Positions 1 through 9,156 of a stretch of DNA of 64,000 nt are shown in pieces (positions within the stretch are counted from its first letter, which is position 1; each line of letters opens with the position of its first letter). The notes below the pieces were generated by a model. That model worked only from the letters and a program-made list of their open reading frames with translations. It was not told where the DNA came from and made no database searches. Position numbers and translations under genes: made by a program. The stretch comes from an uncultured Bacilli bacterium (GTDB lineage Bacteria > Bacillota_I > Bacilli_A > RF39 > UBA660), in the NCBI GenBank assembly GCA_934157235.1, contig CAKPHH010000002.1, forward strand, positions 62,001-126,000. Direction: 5' to 3'.

Positions 1-531
1 AATAATTATGTCGTATTTCTTTTCCACATTTTTGAACATGTCACTTTCGATTAAATTGGCTTTTGAATTTAGTTTTGCACAGTTTTTGTTGGTAACTTCT
101 AAAGCTTTTTTACTTATATCGATTAAATCCACAGAATTTGTGGAAAGTTTTTTTTCTAGAGTTAGACCTATTACACCTGAGCCTGTTCCTAAATCAATTA
201 TATCCACAGGAGTTGTGAAAAACTTTTTAGCAAACTCAATAGTCTTTTCAACTAACTCTTCAGTTTCATATCTTGGTATTAGAACATTTTCATTTATCTC
301 GAAAGTATTTCCATAGAAATTAACATATCCCATTACATATTGTAAGGGCTTTCCTTCTTCTAAGGCTTTTACATAAGATTTGTAGGTTTCAACAGTTTTT
401 TCATCTACTTCTAGATTTAAATAATTTAGTAGTTCTAGAGGATTTTTATTTAGAAGTTCGGCTAAAAGTATTTTCGCATGGTCAGAGTGAATGTGTTGTT
501 TAGCAAAAAACAGAAGATTTTCAACTGTCAT
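1..531 (-). CDS. prmC: Peptide chain release factor N5-glutamine methyltransferase, C-terminus outside the window
   Basis: PrmC (HemK) methylates the glutamine of the GGQ motif in release factors using S-adenosylmethionine. The visible 177 residues include the N-terminal helical domain, the family motif around LQYVMGYVNFYG, the IPRYETE segment and the SAM-binding motif DLGTGSG. The catalytic NPPY lies beyond the window edge. The ATG overlaps the prfA stop by one base (TAATG), so the two are very probably translationally coupled. prfA encodes its substrate, which fits the pairing. Confidence 0.95.
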   Translation of the reverse strand, partial: MTVENLLFFAKQHIHSDHAKILLAELLNKNPLELLNYLNLEVDEKTVETYKSYVKALEEGKPLQYVMGYVNFYGNTFEINENVLIPRYETEELVEKTIEFAKKFFTTPVDIIDLGTGSGVIGLTLEKKLSTNSVDLIDISKKALEVTNKNCAKLNSKANLIESDMFKNVEKKYDIII

Positions 532-1598
532 TATTCTTCTGTTTCTCCTTTTAATTTTCTTTTTTGATCTTCTTGGATTAGAGCATTGATGATATCATCT
601 AAGTCTCCATCCATTACTCTATCTAAGTTTTTAGTAGTATAACCAATACGATGGTCTGTAACACGATTTTGTGGATAGTTATAAGTCCTTATCTTCTCGG
701 CACGGTCACCAGTACCAATCTTACTACGTCTAGCAGTACCTGCTTCTTCTAACTTCTTTTGTTGTTCCAACTCATAAAGTCTTGATTTTAATACTTTTAA
801 GGCTTGTTCTTTATTTTGAATTTGACTACGTTCATTTTGACATGTAACAACAGTATTTGTTGGTAAATGGGTAATTCTAACAGCTGAATCTGTTGTGTTT
901 ACTCCTTGACCTCCACAGCCTGATGAACGATAAATATCGATTCTTAAGTCATTTGGATTGATTTCAATATCAATATCTTCATCTACTTCTGGCATAACTA
1001 GAACTGTTGCGGTTGATGTTTGTAATCTACCATTTGATTCTGTTACTGGTACCCTTTGTACTCTGTGAGAACCTGACTCATATTTTAAAATTGAATAGGC
1101 ATTTTTGCCTTTGATGATTAACTCTATTTGACTAAATCCTCCAGCGGTACCATCTACAGAGTTATATACTTGATAAGTAAAGCCTTTCTTTTCAGCATAT
1201 CTAGTATACATTCTAAATAAGTCTCCAGCAAAGATATTAGCTTCATCTCCACCGGCTGCTCCTCTTATTTCCATAACAACATTTTTATCATCATCTGGAT
1301 CTTTTGGAATTAATAAGATTTCTAATTCGCCATCTAAAACTTCTTTTTCTTCTTCTAAAGATTTTAATTCTTCTTTAGCCATTTCTCCTATTTCAGGATC
1401 TTTTAACATTTCTTTAGCTTGTTCAATACCTTCTAATACCTTTTTATATTTCTTATAACAATTAACAATATCTTCGATACTTGACATTTCTTTAGAGTAT
1501 TCTCTAGTCTTTTTAATATCACTAAGCACGTCTGGTTTTGTTAATTCATTTTCAAGATATTGATACTTTTCTAATGTTGCTTCTAAACGTTCTATCAT
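531..1598 (-). CDS. prfA: Peptide chain release factor 1
   Basis: RF1 reads UAA/UAG stop codons and triggers peptide release. The protein (355 aa) shows the GGQ peptidyl-transferase motif (SSGCGGQGVNTTDSA) and the RF1-type PxT recognition tripeptide as PVT (RVQRVPVTESNGR), not the SPF of RF2. A GTG three codons upstream (1607) is also in frame, but its AAAGG directly abuts it. The GGGTG lies at a proper distance from the ATG at 1598, so I chose ATG. It starts the prfA-prmC pair downstream of rpoE. Confidence 0.97.
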   Translation of the reverse strand: MIERLEATLEKYQYLENELTKPDVLSDIKKTREYSKEMSSIEDIVNCYKKYKKVLEGIEQAKEMLKDPEIGEMAKEELKSLEEEKEVLDGELEILLIPKDPDDDKNVVMEIRGAAGGDEANIFAGDLFRMYTRYAEKKGFTYQVYNSVDGTAGGFSQIELIIKGKNAYSILKYESGSHRVQRVPVTESNGRLQTSTATVLVMPEVDEDIDIEINPNDLRIDIYRSSGCGGQGVNTTDSAVRITHLPTNTVVTCQNERSQIQNKEQALKVLKSRLYELEQQKKLEEAGTARRSKIGTGDRAEKIRTYNYPQNRVTDHRIGYTTKNLDRVMDGDLDDIINALIQEDQKRKLKGETEE

Positions 1599-1630
1599 GT
1601 TTTTCACCCTTTCTCGGACATTTCATTGGT

Positions 1631-1639
1631 ATTATAACA
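1631..1639 (-). promoter_or_regulatory. Extended -10 promoter for prfA-prmC
   Basis: On the minus strand TGTTATAAT (TGn plus a perfect TATAAT) lies about 33 bases before the prfA start. No good -35 is visible because the rpoE terminator T-run occupies that place. Confidence 0.5.
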
Positions 1640-1649
1640 TATTTTCTTT

Positions 1650-1679
1650 GAAAAAAAACTAGATTTTATTGTTCTAGTT
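1650..1679 (-). terminator. Intrinsic terminator of rpoE
   Basis: On the minus strand AACTAGA and TCTAGTT form a 7-bp stem around a short loop, followed by eight T. The hairpin overlaps the last codons and stop of rpoE. Confidence 0.8.
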
Positions 1680-2115
1680 CTAATTCATCTTCATCGATAA
1701 TTACTAAATCTTTTAATTCTTCATTGGCACCATCATCGTAGTCATCGTCATCAGTATCATCGTATGAGTCTTCATCGCCTTCTTCTTCCTCTAGATTATC
1801 TAGTTCTTCTTTATTCTCATCGATTTCTTCATCATCTTCATCTGTTACTTTGACAACCTTATCTGAAGTGTGACGACTACGTAAATCCCAACTACCATCC
1901 TCTAGTAAAATAAATCTTTTATCCGTTGCTAGAGCAGTATAATAATCAGCTATTTTATCCTCAAATGTTTTTTCTGGTAATTCTAGTAACTTAATGATTT
2001 TTTTAAATAAATCAGCCGTTTTCATTGGCTTTGTACTTTCTTCTAAAAGTAAATTTGTAATATCCTTATTAGATAATAATTCAAGTTCATCCTTTGTCAT
2101 TTTCTTTATGCTCAT
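1666..2115 (-). CDS. rpoE: RNA polymerase delta subunit
   Basis: The delta subunit is a Bacillota-specific RNA polymerase factor that speeds enzyme recycling. The 149-aa protein has an N-terminal HARE-HTH-like domain (about 1-90, with SWDLRSR near its end) followed by a long Asp/Glu-rich tail (about 92-149), the classic two-part layout. The start has a clear GGAGG-type site. The order ywiB-argS-rpoE matches Bacillus subtilis. Confidence 0.93.
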   Translation of the reverse strand: MSIKKMTKDELELLSNKDITNLLLEESTKPMKTADLFKKIIKLLELPEKTFEDKIADYYTALATDKRFILLEDGSWDLRSRHTSDKVVKVTDEDDEEIDENKEELDNLEEEEGDEDSYDDTDDDDYDDGANEELKDLVIIDEDELELEQ

Positions 2116-2187
2116 ATGGACCTCCTATATTCAAAACATTATATGTATATTTTCAGTTTTTGACTGGGTAATAAAATTACCAATAAA

Positions 2188-2216
2188 CTTATAACATATA
2201 TCTTAATCATTTACAA
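2188..2216 (-). promoter_or_regulatory. Promoter for rpoE
   Basis: Minus strand TTGTAA, 17-bp spacer, TATAAG, giving a leader of about 65 bases that contains a small inverted repeat (GGTAA/TTACC). Assigned from consensus match only. Confidence 0.5.
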
Positions 2217-2223
2217 CACTTTT

Positions 2224-3972
2224 TTACATTTTTTCTGGAACTGGTATTCCTAATACATCTAATAACAACATATTAATATTGTAAACAATTTTTGTTAAGA
2301 CTAACCATGATTCTCTTTTTATAGCATCTTCTTCAGTGATAATTTTATTTTCTGCATAGAATTTGTTGTATTGAGAAGTTAATTTATATAGGTATTCAGC
2401 AATATCATTAAGCGATTTTGCTTCTAGTGATTTGTTTAAAATATTAGTTAAGTTTAAGATAGTTAAAATAATATCTTTTTCAGTTTTAGTAGAAACTACT
2501 TGAGCTGTTTCTTGTTTAATATCTTTGGCTTTAGCTAGAAGAGATTTCATTCTTATTGTGGAATATAACAAGTAAGGTCCTGTTTTTCCTTCTAGATCAG
2601 CGAATTTTTCTACTTCAAATATATAATCAGTACCACGATATGGAATTAGATCAGCATATTTTAAAGTAGCAATAGCAATTATGCGAGATATTTTTTCTCT
2701 TTCTTCTTCAGGAACAGTATCTGGATTAATTCTTTTTAGTGTTTCTTCATTAACTAAGTCGATTAGGCCTTTTAGAGACATTACTCCACCATCTCTAGTT
2801 TTAAATGGTTTACCATCAGATCCATTCATTGTTCCAAAACCAAACCAATCTAGTTTTTGATTTTCAGTTACTAGTTCTGCTTTTCTAGCGGCTCTAAACA
2901 CTTGTGTGAAGTGTAGTTCTTGACGAGCGTCTGTACAATACCATATTTCATCTGGATGATGTTTCTTTTGTCTTTCTAGAATGGTTGCTAAATCAGTAGT
3001 AGCATAAGAAATTGTACCATTTGACTTTACAAATAATAATGGTGGCATTGGAGCCTTATCAGTTTCTTCTTTTACTTCTACAATTTTAGCTCCTTCACTT
3101 TCCTCTAAAAGATTTTTCTTTTCAAAAATTGCATTTAGTTCATTAAAGTATTCAGCAGCATCACTTTCTCCTTGCCATAACTCGAAGTGAACATTTAATT
3201 CATCATAGACTTTTTTAATATCTTTTTTTGATATTTCCACTACTTTTTTCCATAGATCATAGTAGCCAGGTACATGACTTTGGATTTTAGCTGTTACATC
3301 TCTGCCTTCTTCTAGGTAAGCTTCATCATCCTTTGCTTTTTGTGAGGCTTCTGGATATATCTTTTCTAATTCTTCATTAGTGATAGGTAATTCTACTTCA
3401 CTATAGTCCCCATTATAAGATTCATCAAAGTATGGTAAGTCTGGATAACGTTTTTTTATTTCTAAAACAACAAATCCTAAAGGTCTACCATAGTCTCCTA
3501 AATGAGCATCTCCTAAGACATTATAACCTAGAAGAGTTGCTAATCTTTTAATAGCTTCACCAATATTAGCACTTCTTAAATGACCAACATGAAGAGCTTT
3601 AGCAACATTAGCGCCGCCATAGTCAAGGACAATACTCTTTGGCTCTTTCTTGTCGATAAGACTATTAATATCTTCTTTAATCATATTTAAAACATCTACT
3701 AAGTATTCATCTTTTAAAGAAATATTTATAAAGCCTGGACCAGCTATATTTATGTTAGTAAATTTAGGACTTTTTTCTAGTTCATTCTTTATATCTTCAG
3801 CTATTTGATGTGGGTTCTTATGATAAGTTCTAGCTAAAGTCATAGCATCATTTATTTGATAATCCCCAAGATCCGGTCTAGATGATAATTGTAAGGAAAA
3901 GTTATCTAATTCATAACCAGCATTTTTGATACTTTTTTTTATTTCTTTTTCTAAATTTGTAATTATACTCAT
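2224..3972 (-). CDS. argS: Arginyl-tRNA synthetase
   Basis: Charges tRNA-Arg. The 582-aa class I synthetase has the N-terminal Add-1 domain (about 1-100), the HIGH box as HVGH (AKALHVGHLRSA), and a KMSKS-equivalent written as FKTRDGG, the degenerate form usual for ArgRS. A DALR-type helical anticodon-binding domain ends the protein. Its start overlaps the end of ywiB by 4 bases (ATGA), so they form one transcription unit. Confidence 0.97.
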   Translation of the reverse strand: MSIITNLEKEIKKSIKNAGYELDNFSLQLSSRPDLGDYQINDAMTLARTYHKNPHQIAEDIKNELEKSPKFTNINIAGPGFINISLKDEYLVDVLNMIKEDINSLIDKKEPKSIVLDYGGANVAKALHVGHLRSANIGEAIKRLATLLGYNVLGDAHLGDYGRPLGFVVLEIKKRYPDLPYFDESYNGDYSEVELPITNEELEKIYPEASQKAKDDEAYLEEGRDVTAKIQSHVPGYYDLWKKVVEISKKDIKKVYDELNVHFELWQGESDAAEYFNELNAIFEKKNLLEESEGAKIVEVKEETDKAPMPPLLFVKSNGTISYATTDLATILERQKKHHPDEIWYCTDARQELHFTQVFRAARKAELVTENQKLDWFGFGTMNGSDGKPFKTRDGGVMSLKGLIDLVNEETLKRINPDTVPEEEREKISRIIAIATLKYADLIPYRGTDYIFEVEKFADLEGKTGPYLLYSTIRMKSLLAKAKDIKQETAQVVSTKTEKDIILTILNLTNILNKSLEAKSLNDIAEYLYKLTSQYNKFYAENKIITEEDAIKRESWLVLTKIVYNINMLLLDVLGIPVPEKM

Positions 3973-4322
3973 TCTTCCACCTCTATTTTATAATTGATTT
4001 CTTCATTTTCCACAAGAAATGTTAATGTAACATTTCTTCTTTCCTTTATATATTCCTTAGTTATTATATTTAAATTTAAGTAGTTTTTCAATGACTTTAC
4101 TTCTATAATTCCAATTGTTTTTTCAAGTAAATTGAACTCATATTCCATATTTAACTCTTCATTATTCCGTATTAATTTATTATTAGCATAATCAAAAGTA
4201 ACTTTAGTTTTAGTATCTGGCTCTTGATAAATTATTTTTTCTTTTCCTAATAAAGCAATTGTTTCATAAGCGTTATTTTGATCTTTAGAAGCAATTGTTA
4301 TTTTGGCTCGTACTTTTGGCAT
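3969..4322 (-). CDS. ywiB: DUF1934 beta-barrel protein (YwiB-like)
   Basis: A 117-aa soluble protein with alternating hydrophobic strands, consistent with the calycin-like beta-barrel fold of DUF1934. The function of the family is unknown to me. Assignment rests on size, strand pattern and its invariant position directly upstream of argS, with which it overlaps by 4 bp, as in B. subtilis ywiB-argS-rpoE. Confidence 0.75.
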   Translation of the reverse strand: MPKVRAKITIASKDQNNAYETIALLGKEKIIYQEPDTKTKVTFDYANNKLIRNNEELNMEYEFNLLEKTIGIIEVKSLKNYLNLNIITKEYIKERRNVTLTFLVENEEINYKIEVEE

Positions 4323-4349
4323 TAAACCACCGCCTTAAATTTATATAAG

Positions 4350-4358
4350 ATTATAACA
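4350..4358 (-). promoter_or_regulatory. Extended -10 promoter for ywiB-argS
   Basis: Minus strand TGTTATAAT sits about 28 bases upstream of ywiB. The upstream -35 region is only AT-rich. Confidence 0.5.
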
Positions 4359-4425
4359 TAAAACAAATAAATTTAATACATATTTTATTTTTTTCTTTAA
4401 ATACTAATAAGGAGGGAGAGTGATT

Positions 4426-6384
4426 ATGAAAAAAAAGATTTTTAAGTTAATTAAAATTAACTTTTTAATACTAATTTTAGTATGTGCAGGAATATTTATA
4501 TATATTAAAACCTCTCCAAAACCAGAAATATATAGTGCTAATAGCTTAACTTTGTATGATGCTAGTGAAGTGGTGTTTTTTCAAGGAAATGAATCTAAAG
4601 AATGGATAGGATTGGATGAGATTTCCGATTATTTAGTTAAAGCTACTATTTATACAGAAGATAAGAATTTTTATAAACATTTTGGATTTGATTTTTTAAG
4701 AATATTAAAAGCTAGTTATGTCAATATAAAAGCAGGGAAAACTATGCAAGGAGCTTCGACAATTACGCAGCAATATGCTAAAAACTTGTTTTTAGACTTT
4801 GATAAGACTTGGAAGAGAAAATGGGATGAAATGTGGTATACAATGAAGATTGAGGCTAATTATTCTAAAAATGAAATATTAGAAGGATATTTAAATACAA
4901 TTAACTATGGTCATGGTATGTATGGAATAGAAAATGCCAGTAAGTTTTATTTTAATAAATCGGCAAAGGACTTAGACTTAGCCGAAGCTACTATTTTAAC
5001 CGGTATACCAAAGTCTCCGGCTAATTATTCACCGATTGTTAATTTTGATCTGGCAAAGAAAAGACAACTTTCTATATTAGAGTTACTTGTTAAAAATAAA
5101 GTTATTACAGAAGAAGAAAAGACTGATGCTTATAATGAGGAATTAGTATTTTCTGGTGTTGTTAATAATGAGGAACTTAGTACTATTATGTATTATCAAG
5201 ATGCAGTACTTAAGGAACTTAAGGAGATTGATTCAATACCATTATCTTATAGTGATAGTAAAGGATTAAAAATTTATACTAATTTGGACCTTAAAGCACA
5301 GGAAAACTTAGAAAAAAATATAAAAGAGTCGATTCCTGAGGAATCTGATATTCAAACCGCTGCGGTGATGATGAATCCTAATACAGGAGGAATAATTGCT
5401 TTGGTAGGAGGAAGAGATTATAATAAGTCTTCTTATAATAGAGCGACAGATTCAACTAGACAAGTAGGATCAACGATGAAACCTTATTTGTATTATGCGG
5501 CTTTAGAAAATGGTTTTACTTCTAGTTCAGCTTTTACTAGTGAAAAAACTAAGTTTACTTTTAGTAATCAAGATGATTATTCTCCAAATAACTATAATAA
5601 TACTTATGGTAATAAGCCTATTTCAATGGCTACAGCTATTGCATATTCAGAAAATATATATGCGGTTAAGACACATTTATTTTTAGGAGGAGATGCTTTA
5701 ATCAATGTTGCTAGAAGGGTTGGAATTACAGCTAAACTTGAAAATGTTCCCTCTCTTCCACTTGGAACAAATGAAATAAGTATTATAGAAATGGCTGCTG
5801 GATACTCAGCTTTTGCTAATTTAGGATATAAAGTAAAGCCACATTTAATAGAAAAAGTAGTTGATGCTGTCGGTAATGTTTTATATACAGCAGATGATAC
5901 TAAGGAATTAGTTTTAAATTCTAGTATTGTTTTTATACTTAATAATTTGTTGACAGCAACATATGATCCTGATTATATTGATTATAATTATCCAACGGCA
6001 ATTAACCTTGCTTCTAAATTAAAACATAAATATGGTTTAAAATCTGGGACTACTAATACGGATAACTGGAATATTGGCTTTAATAAAGATATAGTTACAG
6101 CAGTTTGGATGGGATATGATAATAATAAAGCATTAAAAGCATCAGAATATAAATATGCCCAAAATATATGGTATAAAACAGTTGAAAACTATGAGTTAGG
6201 TAAAGAGGATGATTGGTATAAGATGCCTAGTAATATATCGGCTATGTTTGTAGAACCCATTTCTGGAAAGCCAGTTACCGATAATAGTACTAAGAAAAAA
6301 TTAATGTATTTTATTAAAGGAACAGAGCCCAGTACAACAGATCAGACCTTTGATGAAAAAAATAGTAATTATAGTGCTTCCTAA
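4426..6384 (+). CDS. Class A penicillin-binding protein (glycosyltransferase plus transpeptidase)
   Basis: Bifunctional peptidoglycan synthase, 652 aa. It has one N-terminal membrane helix (about 8-28), then a GT51 domain with the catalytic-Glu motif EDKNFYKHFGFD (about residue 78) and GASTITQQYAKN. The transpeptidase domain carries STMK (about 349), SEN (about 408) and KSGTT (about 515), so both activities look intact. A GTG two codons upstream (4420) is in frame but lies only 4 bases from GGAGG, so I prefer ATG 4426. Rightward orientation here is head-on to replication. Confidence 0.95.
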   Translation: MKKKIFKLIKINFLILILVCAGIFIYIKTSPKPEIYSANSLTLYDASEVVFFQGNESKEWIGLDEISDYLVKATIYTEDKNFYKHFGFDFLRILKASYVNIKAGKTMQGASTITQQYAKNLFLDFDKTWKRKWDEMWYTMKIEANYSKNEILEGYLNTINYGHGMYGIENASKFYFNKSAKDLDLAEATILTGIPKSPANYSPIVNFDLAKKRQLSILELLVKNKVITEEEKTDAYNEELVFSGVVNNEELSTIMYYQDAVLKELKEIDSIPLSYSDSKGLKIYTNLDLKAQENLEKNIKESIPEESDIQTAAVMMNPNTGGIIALVGGRDYNKSSYNRATDSTRQVGSTMKPYLYYAALENGFTSSSAFTSEKTKFTFSNQDDYSPNNYNNTYGNKPISMATAIAYSENIYAVKTHLFLGGDALINVARRVGITAKLENVPSLPLGTNEISIIEMAAGYSAFANLGYKVKPHLIEKVVDAVGNVLYTADDTKELVLNSSIVFILNNLLTATYDPDYIDYNYPTAINLASKLKHKYGLKSGTTNTDNWNIGFNKDIVTAVWMGYDNNKALKASEYKYAQNIWYKTVENYELGKEDDWYKMPSNISAMFVEPISGKPVTDNSTKKKLMYFIKGTEPSTTDQTFDEKNSNYSAS

Positions 6385-6387
6385 ATA

Positions 6388-6416
6388 TTGTTTAATAAAA
6401 TTTATTTTGGTATAAT
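6388..6416 (+). promoter_or_regulatory. Promoter for the 83-aa membrane protein gene
   Basis: TTGTTT, 17-bp spacer, perfect TATAAT preceded by TGG (extended -10). The start codon lies 24 bases downstream of the -10. Confidence 0.7.
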
Positions 6417-6439
6417 TAGTAGTATAGGAGGAGTAGTAT

Positions 6440-6691
6440 ATGGAAAAAGAAAAAGAAGTTAAAGATATTTATGAAGGAAAAATTTCTGTAGAAGATCGTG
6501 TATTACTACTAATATGCGGAATATTCTGTTTTCCTGTAGGTATTGCTTTATATTATTATTTCCTAGATAAAAAAGGAAAAGAGTATCATGCAAAGTTTGT
6601 TAAAATGGGCGTTACAGTTGGTCTTAGTATAACAGTTTTCTTTTTATTACTAGGGTTATTTTCTTGGTTAGCTTGGATTTTATGTATATAA
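6440..6691 (+). CDS. Small membrane protein of unknown function
   Basis: 83 aa with a charged N-terminus (about 1-20) and two hydrophobic segments (about 22-42 and 55-80) separated by a Lys-rich loop. The middle (FPVGIALYYYFLDKKGK) resembles small two-helix zinc-ribbon or DUF4190-like inner membrane proteins, but I do not recognise a family. It has its own promoter, a strong GGAGG site and a terminator, so it is a single-gene unit. Confidence 0.75.
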   Translation: MEKEKEVKDIYEGKISVEDRVLLLICGIFCFPVGIALYYYFLDKKGKEYHAKFVKMGVTVGLSITVFFLLLGLFSWLAWILCI

Positions 6692-6692
6692 G

Positions 6693-6718
6693 AGTCGATT
6701 TAAAGTCGACTTTTTTTA
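6693..6718 (+). terminator. Intrinsic terminator
   Basis: AGTCGA/TCGACT stem with a 7-base loop followed by a run of T, directly after the TAA of the 83-aa gene. Confidence 0.85.
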
Positions 6719-6740
6719 TTGTTGTTTTTTTGAGGAAGCA

Positions 6741-6769
6741 TTGTTAAAAATTAGGGAATTTGGTATAAT
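6741..6769 (+). promoter_or_regulatory. Promoter for lemA-pta
   Basis: TTGTTA, 17-bp spacer and perfect TATAAT with a TGG just upstream, 22 bases before the lemA start. Confidence 0.75.
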
Positions 6770-6791
6770 TATGATAATTGGAGATGGTTAG

Positions 6792-7328
6792 ATGTTATTG
6801 GAAATAATTTTAGGATGTATTGTTGTATTAGCTTTATTAATACTTTTTATTACAATAGGTAATAATAAATTTTCTTTTGCGATTATTAGAATAGAAGAAG
6901 CAGAAAATAATATAGAAGTTTTATTACATAAAAAATATGATTTATTACAAAGATGTTGTCCAATTATTATTAAAGAATTAAAAGTTAAAGACTTTTTGCC
7001 AGACATTGGGGAAATAAAACTAGAGGAAATAAATCATTTTGAACTTAATGATACTTTAAAAAAGGGATATAATGAGTTATTCAAGACTATTGATAATAAT
7101 GAAAAACTTCTTAAGAGTGAATCTTTAATGGCTATTATGGATGATTTAGAGAAGAATGAGATTGATTTAAGTGCAGCTCAAAAGTTTTATAATGATGCAG
7201 TTATTGTTTTTAATAAATTGATTTTAGCTTTTCCTTCTAATATTATTGGGTTCTTTAAAGGATATAAGAAAAAAGATTTCTATAATAATGAGAAAAGAGA
7301 AATGTTTCAAATCTTAAATGATAGATAG
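6792..7328 (+). CDS. lemA: LemA family protein
   Basis: 178 aa with an N-terminal membrane helix (about 2-22) followed by a long helical region. LemA-type features are the EAENNIEVLLHKKYDLLQ segment after the membrane helix and the C-terminal AQKFYNDAVIVFNKL then FPSNIIG motif. The biochemical role of LemA is unclear. The 3' end runs up to the pta ribosome-binding site, so the two are cotranscribed. A GGAG site precedes this ATG. Confidence 0.85.
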   Translation: MLLEIILGCIVVLALLILFITIGNNKFSFAIIRIEEAENNIEVLLHKKYDLLQRCCPIIIKELKVKDFLPDIGEIKLEEINHFELNDTLKKGYNELFKTIDNNEKLLKSESLMAIMDDLEKNEIDLSAAQKFYNDAVIVFNKLILAFPSNIIGFFKGYKKKDFYNNEKREMFQILNDR

Positions 7329-7338
7329 AAGGATGTTT

Positions 7339-8334
7339 ATGAGTTTAATTGAAGATATTAAAATTAGGGCAAAAAAGAATATAAAGACTATTGTTTTGCC
7401 AGAGTCTATGGATATTAGAGTTTTGGAAGCAACAAATGTTGCGGCTAGAGATGGTCTTGCTAGAATTATAGTTATTGGAGAGGCTTCTAAGATTAAGGAA
7501 TTGTATAGTGAGTTCGATGATAAGTTAATTCAAGTAATTAATCCTTTTAATTATGAAGATATTGAGATTATGGTAGATACTTTATTTGAATTAAGAAGAG
7601 ATAAAGGTTTAACTAGGGATGAAGCTTATAGATTAATCACAAATGATTATATGTACTTTGCTTGTATGCTTGTTAAAATGGGTATGGCAGATGGTGTGGT
7701 ATCTGGTGCTTGTCACTATACTTCTAATACTTTAAGACCGGCATTACAAATTATTAAAACGAAAGTTAATACTTCGTTGGTTTCAGCATTTTTTTTAATG
7801 TGTGTTCCTGATTGTGATTATGGTTATAAGGGAACTTTTGTGTTTGCGGATGCTGGTCTTGTACAAAATCCAAATTCTTTAGAACTTGCTGATATTGCGA
7901 AAAGTAGCGCTGATAGTTTTAAATTATTAACTGAAAAAGAAGCCATTGTAGCTTTAATTTCACATTCTACTAAGGGAAGTGCAAAACATGATGATGTTAC
8001 AAAAGTAGTGGAAGCTTGTAAGATAGCAAATGAAAAATTTCCAGAATATATGATAGATGGGGAGCTTCAAGTTGATGCGGCTATTGTACCATCGGTGGCA
8101 GAGATGAAGGCATCAGATAGTTTTGTAGCTGGTAAAGCAAATGTTTTAGTTTTTCCAGACTTAGATGCTGGTAACTCTGCTTATAAATTAGTACAACGAC
8201 TAGCAAAGGCAGAAGCCTATGGACCAATTTGTCAAGGTATCGCAGCCCCAGTTAATGATTTATCAAGAGGTTGCACAAAAGAAGATATTGTAGGGGTTAT
8301 CGCAATTACGGCACTCCAAGCTCAAAATAATTAA
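7339..8334 (+). CDS. pta: Phosphate acetyltransferase
   Basis: Converts acetyl-CoA and phosphate to acetyl-phosphate, the first step of the Pta-AckA acetate/ATP pathway. The 331-aa length and motifs (GMADGVVSGACHYTSNTLRPALQ, FADAGLVQNPN, SRGCTKEDIVG near the end) match the stand-alone enzyme without the N-terminal DRTGG region. ATGs at 7318 and 7333 are in frame; the AGAAGG at 7328-7332 is correctly spaced only for 7339. ackA is not in the window. Confidence 0.95.
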   Translation: MSLIEDIKIRAKKNIKTIVLPESMDIRVLEATNVAARDGLARIIVIGEASKIKELYSEFDDKLIQVINPFNYEDIEIMVDTLFELRRDKGLTRDEAYRLITNDYMYFACMLVKMGMADGVVSGACHYTSNTLRPALQIIKTKVNTSLVSAFFLMCVPDCDYGYKGTFVFADAGLVQNPNSLELADIAKSSADSFKLLTEKEAIVALISHSTKGSAKHDDVTKVVEACKIANEKFPEYMIDGELQVDAAIVPSVAEMKASDSFVAGKANVLVFPDLDAGNSAYKLVQRLAKAEAYGPICQGIAAPVNDLSRGCTKEDIVGVIAITALQAQNN

Positions 8335-8336
8335 AA

Positions 8337-8363
8337 AAATAAGAGGATTTCTCTTATTTTTTT
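8337..8363 (+). terminator. Intrinsic terminator of lemA-pta
   Basis: AAATAAGAG/CTCTTATTT 9-bp stem with a 5-base loop followed by T-rich sequence, immediately after the pta stop. It closes the head-on island. The 120 bases to ung hold nothing I can assign. Confidence 0.85.
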
Positions 8364-8484
8364 GTTTGGTCTAGCAAGATTATCTTGAATTATTTGACTT
8401 TTTAACATTCGATACATTTCATTGTCATCACTTTTTTGTGGGACAGAAATATTTTTAAGATAGTTTACTTGTTAACTGTAAAAT

Positions 8485-9147
8485 CTATTCTATTCGCCAA
8501 TCTATCTCTTTTAGTCCTTTGCTTTTAAGAAATGCATTGGTTTTAGAAAATGGTTTACTACCGAAGAAGCCATTGTAAGCAGAAAAAGGCGATGGATGAG
8601 GAGATTCAATTACGTAATGAATTGGGTTCGTTATTAGACTTTTTTTATTTCTAGCATATGATCCCCAGAGAATAAAAACTACGGGAGTTGTTTTTTGATT
8701 AATTATTTTTATAACATTATCAGTAAAAGTTTCCCAACCATGATCTTTATGCGAAGTTGGATTATGTTCTTCTACAGTTAAGACTGCATTTAGGAGTAAA
8801 ACTCCTTCTTTAGCCCAAGGCTTAAGTGAATTTAGTTCCGGAAATGGTATTTGTAAGTCACTTTCTAGTTCCTTAAAAATGTTTTTTAATGATGGTGGTT
8901 TTAGAACAGAATTACTTACAGAAAAGGATAGTCCTTCAGCTTGATTAGGCCCATGATAAGGATCTTGACCTAATATTACGACTTTTACATCGTTAAAGTC
9001 CGTATAACGAAAGGCATTAAATACATCACTTTGTTTAGGATAAATTGTTTTTGCTTTGTATTCTTCTTTGACAAAGTTCATTAAATTTTGAAAGTATTCT
9101 TTTTTAAACTCTTCTTTTAATAAATCATCCCAACTATTTCCAATCAT
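8485..9147 (-). CDS. ung: Uracil-DNA glycosylase
   Basis: Removes uracil from DNA in base-excision repair. 220 aa with the family-1 water-activating motif GQDPYHG, the second motif HPSPFSAYNGFFG and LLLNAVLTVE. Length is typical. It lies last in the gdpP-rplI-dnaB-walJ-rlmH operon, 9 bases after rlmH. Confidence 0.97.
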   Translation of the reverse strand: MIGNSWDDLLKEEFKKEYFQNLMNFVKEEYKAKTIYPKQSDVFNAFRYTDFNDVKVVILGQDPYHGPNQAEGLSFSVSNSVLKPPSLKNIFKELESDLQIPFPELNSLKPWAKEGVLLLNAVLTVEEHNPTSHKDHGWETFTDNVIKIINQKTTPVVFILWGSYARNKKSLITNPIHYVIESPHPSPFSAYNGFFGSKPFSKTNAFLKSKGLKEIDWRIE

Positions 9148-9156
9148 GTAAACCTC

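Noticed and set aside
8..316. Rightward open frame at the window start
   Set aside because: It lies wholly opposite prmC, whose motifs are unmistakable.
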